In this document: piece by piece, positions 1 to 5,275 of the stretch
Layout: each line of letters begins with the position of its first letter
Numbering within the stretch: position 1 is the first letter of the stretch
Source: an uncultured Mucispirillum sp.
GTDB taxonomy: Bacteria; Chrysiogenota; Deferribacteres; Deferribacterales; Mucispirillaceae
Length of the DNA: 5,275 nucleotides
Direction: 5' to 3'
Assembly (NCBI GenBank): GCA_947177675.1
Contig: CAMWVK010000146.1
Location: forward strand, 1-5,275
Notes under the pieces: generated by a model
What the model saw: only the letters and a program-made list of their open reading frames with translations
The model's database searches: none
Told to the model about the DNA's origin: nothing
Position numbers and translations under genes: made by a program

Positions 1-7
1 TATTTAT

Positions 8-907
8 ATGGATACAGAAAACAAACCTTATAAATATAGTGAATTTAAACAGTTTTTACGATTTGAACTTGGAATGAGTGATAATTCTGTTATCTCATAC
101 CTTTCTGATTTAGAAACTTTATATAAATTTTCTAAAAAGGATATTAAAGATATTATTCCTGAAGATATTGTTGCATTTATGTCATATATGCGTAAACATC
201 AACAGTCACTTGAAACTATTCTTCGCAGACTTTCAGGCATAAGCCAGTATTTTGATTTTTTAATAATAGAAAAAGAAATAAAAGTAAATCCAGTAGAGTT
301 TATAGCAAAACCTAGACAGTGGCATAAACTGCCTGATTTTCTTGATTTTGATGAGGTGGAAAAATTAATATCAAGAGATGATTTATCTACACCATTAAAA
401 GAAAGAGACTGTTTAATAATGGAAACACTTTATGCAACAGGTATGCGTGTAAGTGAATTAACAGCTGTAAAAATCAGAGATATTGATTTTAAAAGAGGAA
501 TAATCAAAGTAACAGGTAAAGGTTCAAAACAAAGAATTGTTCCTATTTATCCATCATTATTAAAAAGGCTGGAAGATTATCTTGCTTTAAGGCATGAATA
601 TTTTGTAAAAGACAGTGATACTGGTTATCTTTTTTTGAACCAGCATGGCCGCATGCTTACAAGGCAGCATATCTGGAATATTGTAAAAGAAAAATGCATG
701 AATCATAATATTACAAAACATGTTTCTCCCCATACACTTCGCCATTCATTTGCAACACATATGCTTTCAAATGGGGCAGATTTAAGAACTTTGCAGATAT
801 TTTTGGGACATTCTAATATTTCCACAACAGAAATATATACACATGTTACAGATGATGATAAAAGAAAAACAATAATGAATTTTCATCCAAGATTTGCTAG
901 AAAATGA
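8..907 (+). CDS. xerD: Tyrosine site-specific recombinase, XerD/XerC type
   Basis: Cytoplasmic recombinase that, in this family, resolves chromosome dimers at the dif site together with a partner Xer protein and FtsK. Residues 8-95 form the helical SAM-like core-binding domain and about 108-290 the catalytic domain. The full catalytic set is visible: R147 (in ATGMRVSEL), K171 (in VTGKGSKQR), H242 and R245 (in SPHTLRHSFATH), H268 (in LGHSN) and the nucleophile Y277 (in STTEIYTHV). The C-terminus keeps the HPR motif. Length (299 aa) and residue spacing nearly match E. coli XerD, and IYTHV plus the short tail look more XerD- than XerC-like, but XerC cannot be excluded. The ATG at 8 lies at the window edge, so its ribosome binding site is not visible and a slightly earlier start is possible. 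Its stop overlaps the next gene by 4 bp (ATGA). Nothing around it suggests a phage or island integrase. Confidence 0.93.
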   Translation: MDTENKPYKYSEFKQFLRFELGMSDNSVISYLSDLETLYKFSKKDIKDIIPEDIVAFMSYMRKHQQSLETILRRLSGISQYFDFLIIEKEIKVNPVEFIAKPRQWHKLPDFLDFDEVEKLISRDDLSTPLKERDCLIMETLYATGMRVSELTAVKIRDIDFKRGIIKVTGKGSKQRIVPIYPSLLKRLEDYLALRHEYFVKDSDTGYLFLNQHGRMLTRQHIWNIVKEKCMNHNITKHVSPHTLRHSFATHMLSNGADLRTLQIFLGHSNISTTEIYTHVTDDDKRKTIMNFHPRFARK

Positions 908-3531
908 AAATAGTCATAACTCACATTAACCCAGATTTTGATGCAGTTGCAAGTGCTTATGCAGTATATAAATTATATAACTGTGACCATATAGCCATGT
1001 GCACAAATATGGAAAACAATGTATATAATTTTCTTAAAGACAGGGAATTTGATATAAATATAAAGCAGTATAATGATAAACTTTTAAATGAATTAAAAAG
1101 CATTGATACATTAATTATTACAGACTGCAACCAACGACAAAGGCTTGGCAGGCTGGCAGCATTAATAGACATTGCAAAAGAAATTATAATTTATGACCAT
1201 CATGCTGGTATAAGCTGTGATATATCAGCAGATAAAAGCAGTATATTAGAAATAGGGGCTGCAACATCTATTATCTGTCTTAAAATGCAGGAAGAAGGTA
1301 TAATATTATCAGCTTTAGAAGCCACATTTTTAGCTCTTGGAATATATGAAGATACAGGGCTTTTTACTTTCAGTAAAACTACATCAAATGATGCATTAGC
1401 TTTATCATATTTAATATCACAAAAGGCAGATACTACAGCAGCAAATGACTATGTGCAGAGAGAGTTAAGTAATATTCAGGTTATGCTTTTGAATGAACTG
1501 CTTTTAAATCTTTCAATCATTACAGTAGGCGATGTAGATGTTGCTTATTCCTGTGCTACAGTAGATGAATATGTAGATGAAGCTGCTTTTATTGTCCATA
1601 AGCTTATGATAATAGAAGGGTTAAGCTCTCTTTTTATTTTGCTTTCAACAGGAGGCAGGCTTGTTCTTATAGGCAGAAGTAATGATGCACGAGTTAATGT
1701 ATTAAGTATAGTTTCTCAATTTGGCGGCGGTGGTCACAGCGTTGCAGGCAGTGCTATTATTAAAGATAAAATGATTGCTGAAACATTAGATATGCTTAAA
1801 TATGTCATCAGGGAAACAGTAAAACCTGTAAAAACTGTTAAAGAAATAATGACAACTCATGTTAAATCAGTTACAAGCCATTCTATATTAAAAGATGCTA
1901 TGGATTTAACTATGAAATATAATCTAAATTATCTTCCTGTTGTGGAAAATAATAAAACGATAGGTATTATTTCAAGAAAAGATATACTCCATGGTGTAAA
2001 ACATGGTCTTGATTATGACAGCATTAATAATATTATGCAGACAGAGTTTGAAACAGTGTATCCTGATACTTTGTTTTATGAAGCAGAAGCTATTATGGTT
2101 TATCAAAACCAAAAACTTCTGCCTGTAGAAACAAATAAAGGTCTTGTTGGTGTTATTACAAGAACAGATATTTTAAGACTTATGCATGAGGATATAATGT
2201 TACAGTCAAAATATGCTGAAAGTAAGCGAAAAAAACTTGGTATATTAAAAAATAGAAATATATTATCCAAAATGCAGGAAAATCTTGATAAAAAAATATT
2301 ATCCTTATTAAAAGATATTGGTGCAGCAGCAGAACAAATGCACTGTAAAGCATATGTAGTAGGTGGATTTGTCCGCGATTTACTTATGGGTAAAGATAAT
2401 TATGATATAGATATTGTTATAGAAGGTGATGGAGCAAAATTTGCAGTAGATTATGCAAAAAAACACAATGCAAAAGTTTTTGTTCATCAAAAATTTAAAA
2501 CTGCTGTTGTTTCTTTTGATGATGGATTTAAAATAGATTTTGCAACTGCCAGAACAGAATATTATGTAACTCCAGCAGCTGCTCCAGAAGTTATAGAATC
2601 ATCAGTTAAAAGTGACCTTTTTCGCAGAGATTTTACAATAAATGCTATGGCTGTTAGATTAGATGGAGCACAGTTTGGTTTACTGCTTGATTTTTTTATG
2701 GGGCAGAAAGATATTCTTGATAAAAAAATCAGAGTTTTACATTCATTAAGCTTTGTTGATGACCCATCACGAGCATACAGAGCTATAAGGTTTGCTGTCC
2801 GATTTGGATTTGAAATAGGAAGCCATACAGACAGGCTTATAAAACATGCAGAAAGCCTTGATTTATTCAGCAGAATAATAGGGCAAAGGCAGTTTTTAGA
2901 GCTTAAATATATTTTAGCAGAAGATGGTTATTTATTAGCTTTACAGTTAATGAATAAGTATAATATGCTTAGATTTTACAGCAATAAAATAAAATATGAT
3001 GAAGAATTAATTGGTAGATTTAAGCGTTCAGAAAATCTTTTAAACTGGTATAAAATACAGTTTGAAGAAAATATTGAAGTATGGAGAATGCGGTTTAATA
3101 TATTATTTTTTCTTGAGAAAGGAGAAAATTTTGTATCTTTAATAGATAAATTTGAACTTGCATCAAAAGAAGTTTCTATTTTAAAAAATGACCATAAATA
3201 TATGGAATATGCTGTAAGTTTATTTAAGAGATATAAAGAGCATAAGCCTTCATTTATATATGGAGTATGTTCTAATTTATCTGTAGAAAGTGCACTTGCT
3301 CTTGCAGCAGTTATGGGCGAAAGTAAGCAGGATATTATAAAAGACTATCTAACAGAATATAAAAATGTAAAAATTGATTTATCTGGGCAGGATTTAATAA
3401 AAGCAGGAATACCTAAAGGTCCTGAAATAAAAAAAGTACTTGATATACTTTTAAAAGCAAAGTTGGATGGTATAGTTAAAACAAAAGAAGATGAGATGTT
3501 ATTTATAAAAAATATGGGGTATAAGTTTTGA
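904..3531 (+). CDS. DHH/DHHA1 - CBS - CBS - tRNA nucleotidyltransferase (A-adding/poly(A) polymerase type) fusion
   Basis: Three-part RNA enzyme of 875 aa. Residues 1-300 are a DHH/DHHA1 phosphodiesterase like NrnA: H7/D11/D13 (HINPDFD), D74 (ITDCN), D98-H99-H100 (YDHH), D150 (YEDTG) and the GGGGH motif at 274-278. Residues about 312-366 and 374-428 are two CBS domains, each with a ribose-binding type S/T-x-x-D (S357..D360, T419..D422), so adenine-nucleotide sensing is plausible. Residues about 465-875 are a class II nucleotidyltransferase: GG at 487-488 with R491-D492, catalytic D501 and D503 (YDIDIV), RRDFTINAMA at 574-583, DDPSRAYRAIRF at 619-630, and a C-terminal RNA-binding tail with SGQDL at 827-831. 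Known relatives in Aquifex and Geobacter work beside a separate CC-adding enzyme and add the terminal A of tRNA; full CCA addition or poly(A) synthesis cannot be excluded from sequence. The ATG lies inside the xer stop (ATGA) with no clear Shine-Dalgarno, so translation probably relies on coupling. Confidence 0.93.
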   Translation: MKIVITHINPDFDAVASAYAVYKLYNCDHIAMCTNMENNVYNFLKDREFDINIKQYNDKLLNELKSIDTLIITDCNQRQRLGRLAALIDIAKEIIIYDHHAGISCDISADKSSILEIGAATSIICLKMQEEGIILSALEATFLALGIYEDTGLFTFSKTTSNDALALSYLISQKADTTAANDYVQRELSNIQVMLLNELLLNLSIITVGDVDVAYSCATVDEYVDEAAFIVHKLMIIEGLSSLFILLSTGGRLVLIGRSNDARVNVLSIVSQFGGGGHSVAGSAIIKDKMIAETLDMLKYVIRETVKPVKTVKEIMTTHVKSVTSHSILKDAMDLTMKYNLNYLPVVENNKTIGIISRKDILHGVKHGLDYDSINNIMQTEFETVYPDTLFYEAEAIMVYQNQKLLPVETNKGLVGVITRTDILRLMHEDIMLQSKYAESKRKKLGILKNRNILSKMQENLDKKILSLLKDIGAAAEQMHCKAYVVGGFVRDLLMGKDNYDIDIVIEGDGAKFAVDYAKKHNAKVFVHQKFKTAVVSFDDGFKIDFATARTEYYVTPAAAPEVIESSVKSDLFRRDFTINAMAVRLDGAQFGLLLDFFMGQKDILDKKIRVLHSLSFVDDPSRAYRAIRFAVRFGFEIGSHTDRLIKHAESLDLFSRIIGQRQFLELKYILAEDGYLLALQLMNKYNMLRFYSNKIKYDEELIGRFKRSENLLNWYKIQFEENIEVWRMRFNILFFLEKGENFVSLIDKFELASKEVSILKNDHKYMEYAVSLFKRYKEHKPSFIYGVCSNLSVESALALAAVMGESKQDIIKDYLTEYKNVKIDLSGQDLIKAGIPKGPEIKKVLDILLKAKLDGIVKTKEDEMLFIKNMGYKF
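3516..3519 (+). promoter_or_regulatory. Weak ribosome binding site for the TTG start of phoH
   Basis: A GGGG run sits 8 nt before the TTG at 3528, inside the end of the upstream gene. It is the only G-rich stretch nearby and could pair with the anti-Shine-Dalgarno using one wobble. It supports the TTG start, which also overlaps the upstream TGA stop as TTGA. Confidence 0.4.
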
Positions 3532-4487
3532 GCGTTACAAAAGAAATCATAGTTCCTTCTGTTATTCAGCCTTATATATTTGGCAGACAGGACAGCAATA
3601 TTAAAGTAATTGAAAATAATCTTCATATAAAATTATCAGCACTTGGTGATAATGTAACTATTGAAGCAGAAAATGAAAATAATGCAGTGAAAGCATTTAG
3701 ATTATTTGAAGAATTAATGAAAACTGCCAAAAAAAGAGAGCTGTCATCTGAAGATGTGGCTTATGCTGTAAAAATGATTAATAAAGATGATAATGTAGAT
3801 GTAAGCGGTGTATTAACTGAAAAAATAAAGGTTGGTGGATGGGCAAAAATTGTAACTGCAAAATCTCTATCACAAAGAGAATATATTAAAGCAATGAGCA
3901 CAAGCGATATGATTTTTGGCATAGGTCCTGCAGGAACAGGTAAAACTTATCTTGCTATGGCAATGGCAGTAAATCAATTTTTATCTAAAAAAGTTGCTCG
4001 TATTATTTTAGCTCGTCCTGCTGTAGAAGCTGGAGAAAAATTAGGATTTTTACCTGGTGATATTGCAGATAAAATAAACCCATATTTAAGACCTCTTTAT
4101 GACGCTCTTTATACAATGATGGATATTGATTATGTAACTAAATTAATAGAAAAAGGTGTTATAGAAGTTGCACCACTTGCATTTATGAGAGGAAGAACAT
4201 TAAATGATTCTTTTGTTATATTAGATGAGGCACAAAATACAACAGAAGAACAGATGAAAATGTTTTTAACTCGTTTAGGATTTAATTCAAAAGCTGTTAT
4301 CACTGGTGATGTTACTCAAATTGATTTACCAAGTGATAAAAGAAGCGGACTTGTAACAGCAATGAATATATTAAACCATATACCTGAAATTAAATTTATA
4401 AAATTTAGTGATAAAGATGTTGTGCGTCATCCACTTGTATCAAAAATAGTAAGGGCATATGATGCTGCAATGAAAAAGGATGATTAG
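3528..4487 (+). CDS. ybeZ: PhoH-family (YbeZ-type) P-loop ATPase
   Basis: Cytoplasmic ATPase of the PhoH/YbeZ family. E. coli YbeZ is reported to bind YbeY, and the family is linked to RNA metabolism and ribosome maturation; the exact reaction is unsettled. A small N-terminal domain (about 1-110) precedes the ATPase core. Walker A is GPAGTGKT at 133-140 (K139), Walker B is FVILDEAQN at 229-237 (D233, E234), and family-typical blocks follow or lie between: LARPAVEAGEKLGFLPGD at 161-178, MRGRTL at 220-225, TGDVTQIDLP at 259-268, and VVRHPLV at 298-304. Length (319 aa) is normal. The start is TTG at 3528, overlapping the previous stop as TTGA; the next in-frame ATG lies deep inside the protein (residue 64) and would delete most of the N-terminal domain. 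No PIN domain is present, so this is not the PhoH2 type. It is followed 1 bp later by ybeY, the expected functional partner. Confidence 0.95.
   Translation: MSVTKEIIVPSVIQPYIFGRQDSNIKVIENNLHIKLSALGDNVTIEAENENNAVKAFRLFEELMKTAKKRELSSEDVAYAVKMINKDDNVDVSGVLTEKIKVGGWAKIVTAKSLSQREYIKAMSTSDMIFGIGPAGTGKTYLAMAMAVNQFLSKKVARIILARPAVEAGEKLGFLPGDIADKINPYLRPLYDALYTMMDIDYVTKLIEKGVIEVAPLAFMRGRTLNDSFVILDEAQNTTEEQMKMFLTRLGFNSKAVITGDVTQIDLPSDKRSGLVTAMNILNHIPEIKFIKFSDKDVVRHPLVSKIVRAYDAAMKKDD
4476..4480 (+). promoter_or_regulatory. Ribosome binding site deciding the ybeY start
   Basis: AAGGA at the very end of the phoH coding region. It stands 8 nt before GTG 4489, an ideal distance, whereas the in-frame ATG at 4480 shares its last base and so could not use it. 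This favours GTG 4489 as the real start. Confidence 0.65.
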
Positions 4488-4488
4488 A

Positions 4489-4923
4489 GTGAAAATATTA
4501 TATACTGATGAAATGAACTGCTGTTTAAGCTATGAATTTTTTACTCTTGTTGCAGAAGCTGTATTCAATGAACTTAATATGAATAATAATGAATATGAAA
4601 TATCATTACTTATAACTGATGATGAGACAATAAGGAAGTATAATAAATATTACAGACATAAAGATAGAGTAACAGATGTATTATCTTTTCCTATGGAAGA
4701 CGAAATTATGCTTGGGGATATAGCTGTATCTTTTGATACTGCAAAAAGGCAGGCAGAAGAAGCTGGTATAAATGTAGACAGGGAAACTGCATTTCTTTTT
4801 ATACATGGTTTACTTCATCTTTTAGGTTATGACCATGAAACAAGTCAGGAAGATGAAGAAGAAATGTTTGCATTGCAGGAAAAAATATTAAAAAAACTTA
4901 TTGACTATGGCACAGTTTCATAG
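4489..4923 (+). CDS. ybeY: Endoribonuclease YbeY, 16S rRNA 3'-end maturation
   Basis: Zinc-dependent single-strand endoribonuclease of the UPF0054 family; in E. coli it is needed for 16S rRNA 3'-end processing and 70S ribosome quality control. The zinc signature HGLLHLLGYDH is present, with ligands H106, H110 and H116 counted from the GTG start. The conserved basic block YRHKDRVTDVLSFP carries R56, which corresponds to the functionally important R59 of E. coli YbeY, and LGDIAVS follows. Length (144 aa) is normal, with an acidic stretch (SQEDEEE) after the zinc site. I chose GTG 4489 because AAGGA lies 8 nt upstream; an in-frame ATG at 4480 would add three residues (MIR) and overlap phoH by 8 bp. 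It sits 1 bp after phoH, consistent with the known YbeZ-YbeY partnership. No terminator-like hairpin follows the stop. Confidence 0.95.
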   Translation: MKILYTDEMNCCLSYEFFTLVAEAVFNELNMNNNEYEISLLITDDETIRKYNKYYRHKDRVTDVLSFPMEDEIMLGDIAVSFDTAKRQAEEAGINVDRETAFLFIHGLLHLLGYDHETSQEDEEEMFALQEKILKKLIDYGTVS

Positions 4924-4930
4924 TTAATAT
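4901..4930 (+). promoter_or_regulatory. Possible sigma70-type promoter at the ybeY end
   Basis: TTGACT (4901-4906, five of six consensus bases) is followed after 18 nt by TAATAT (4925-4930, four of six); a perfect TATAAT at 4930-4935 is also there but 23 nt from the -35, too far. It could drive the transporter gene independently of the operon. In DNA this AT-rich such matches arise easily by chance, so this is only a candidate. Confidence 0.25.
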
Positions 4931-4962
4931 ATAATATTATTTAGTATTGGTGATATTTTTAT

Positions 4963-5073
4963 ATGGACTATTATAGTTGCAGCTTACTTTTTTCATTTAA
5001 AACTTTTCTATTTTTATTATCATGTATTTTAGCAAACAAAATTTTATATATGGAGTTTAGTCGTGGATATTAA
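4963..5073 (+). CDS. Possible small hydrophobic ORF (36 aa), leader-peptide candidate
   Basis: An ATG ORF between ybeY and the transporter gene that I do not recognise. It has a plausible ribosome binding site, GGTGAT at 4949-4954, 8 nt before the ATG. The product would be 36 aa, with a hydrophobic, Phe/Leu-rich middle (about residues 8-24, SLLFSFKTFLFLLSCIL) broken by one Lys, resembling a single membrane segment. Its stop (TAA 5071-5073) lies 11 bp inside the transporter gene in another frame and 8-10 nt before a terminator-like hairpin. It could be a leader peptide, a small membrane protein, or simply a chance open frame in T-rich DNA, where hydrophobic codons are expected. No family evidence supports it. 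Confidence 0.25.
   Translation: MDYYSCSLLFSFKTFLFLLSCILANKILYMEFSRGY
5052..5055 (+). promoter_or_regulatory. Ribosome binding site of the CNNM transporter gene
   Basis: GGAG lies 7 nt before GTG 5063, a standard spacing, and fixes that codon as the start. The nearby ATG at 5050 is in a different frame and belongs to the small ORF. Confidence 0.65.
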
Positions 5074-5275
5074 TATCTGGTGGGAGATTACATTAGTCGT
5101 AATCTCTTTATTTTTATCTGCTTATTTTTCAGCAATGGAAACTGCAGCAGCTTATCTCAGCGAAGTAAAAACAAAGCAGCTTTTTACAAATAATGAAGAA
5201 AAAAATCTTTCTATATGGATTGCTCAGCGTAACAAAGTATTAAATACTATATTTTTAGGAAATACATTATTTAAT
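5063..5275 (+). CDS. CNNM (DUF21)/CorC-HlyC-type membrane transporter, N-terminal part
   Basis: Only the first 71 codons are in the window, and the frame runs open through the last base. Translation from GTG 5063 gives one N-terminal membrane segment (about residues 6-25), then SAMETAAAYLSEVK at 24-37, the typical CNNM signature after helix 1, and NKVLNTIFLGNTLFN at 57-71, matching the conserved start of the next helix. The family has a CNNM transmembrane domain, a CBS pair and a CorC_HlyC domain, and is tied to magnesium or other divalent-cation efflux in the inner membrane; the later domains lie beyond the window. GGAG at 5052-5055 supports the GTG. A gene of this broad group (ybeX/corC) follows ybeY in E. 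coli too, though YbeX lacks the membrane domain. A hairpin with a U-tract overlaps codons 7-18. Confidence 0.85.
   Translation, partial: MDINIWWEITLVVISLFLSAYFSAMETAAAYLSEVKTKQLFTNNEEKNLSIWIAQRNKVLNTIFLGNTLFN
5082..5116 (+). terminator. Terminator-like hairpin inside the start of the transporter gene
   Basis: GAGATTAC (5084-5091) and GTAATCTC (5099-5106) form a perfect 8-bp stem around a 7-nt loop, extendable by two G-U pairs at the base (5083/5107, 5082/5108). TTTATTTTT follows directly (5107-5115), which is the layout of an intrinsic terminator. It lies within coding sequence, starting 19 nt after the GTG codon begins, so it could be an attenuator melted by translating ribosomes. The U-tract is also explained by codons for a hydrophobic helix, and the stem has only 3 G/C pairs, so chance is a real alternative. 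Confidence 0.35.

Noticed and set aside
8..907. Xer gene as integrase of a mobile element
   Set aside because: Length, core-binding domain and HPR tail match housekeeping XerC/D, it is embedded in a housekeeping operon, and no att-like repeats, tRNA target or phage genes are visible.
957..1172. Antisense open frame of 71 codons within the DHH domain region
   Set aside because: It lies opposite a well-conserved coding region, has no recognisable protein features, and is explained as a shadow of the AT-rich sense gene.
904..3531. Fusion of DHH, CBS and nucleotidyltransferase as an artefact or brand-new arrangement
   Set aside because: The frame is continuous with all motifs intact and no frameshift sign, and the same domain order is known from other lineages, so it is neither an assembly error nor previously unseen.
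3345..3626. Antisense open frame of 93 codons across the fusion gene/phoH junction
   Set aside because: Both sense frames carry clear family motifs there; the antisense product is a Phe/Ile/Asn-rich string typical of reverse-strand AT-rich DNA with no domain.
4924..4962. Intrinsic terminator directly after ybeY
   Set aside because: Only imperfect A/T-only palindromic sequence (around 4924-4940) is present, with no G/C-containing stem and no proper U-tract, so transcription may continue into the transporter gene.
1..5275. CRISPR array, tRNA/rRNA gene, dif site, riboswitch or defence system
   Set aside because: No regularly spaced repeats, RNA-gene consensus blocks, dif-like palindrome or defence domains were visible; coding density leaves only one gap, of 139 bp.

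Overview
The window is strongly AT-rich (about 30% G+C by eye) and densely coded on the + strand only. It holds four complete genes, the start of a fifth, and one possible 36-codon ORF. The gene content points to a low-GC Gram-negative lineage. The best pointer is the long DHH + CBS + tRNA nucleotidyltransferase fusion, an architecture I associate with Aquificae, Deltaproteobacteria such as Geobacter, and Deferribacteres. A Deferribacteres member of the Mucispirillum/Deferribacter type would fit both base composition and gene order. That placement is inference, not something the sequence proves.

Layout: (1) 8-907, a XerC/XerD-type tyrosine recombinase, close to full length, with all catalytic residues. 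(2) 904-3531, an 875-residue protein joining a DHH/DHHA1 phosphodiesterase, two CBS domains and a class II tRNA nucleotidyltransferase/poly(A) polymerase. (3) 3528-4487, a PhoH-family (YbeZ-type) ATPase. (4) 4489-4923, the rRNA-maturation endoribonuclease YbeY. (5) 4924-5062, an intergenic gap holding a possible 36-codon ORF (4963-5073) and no obvious terminator. (6) 5063 to the window end, the N-terminus of a CNNM (DUF21)/CorC-HlyC-type membrane transporter.

The first four genes overlap by 4 bp or are 1 bp apart, so they are almost certainly one translationally coupled operon. Genes 2-4 share an RNA theme: tRNA 3'-end synthesis combined with possible short-RNA or nucleotide hydrolysis, an RNA-associated ATPase, and 16S rRNA 3'-end maturation. 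The phoH-ybeY-CNNM order resembles the ybeZ-ybeY-ybeX cluster of Escherichia coli. The Xer recombinase acts in chromosome-dimer resolution and seems to be here by operon membership, not function.

I see no mobile element, CRISPR array, tRNA, rRNA or clearly new system. The two points most worth a second look are the three-part RNA enzyme with apparently intact active-site motifs at both ends, and a terminator-like hairpin with a U-tract just inside the transporter gene. The hairpin lies immediately after the stop of the small hydrophobic ORF, a layout that could act as an attenuator.
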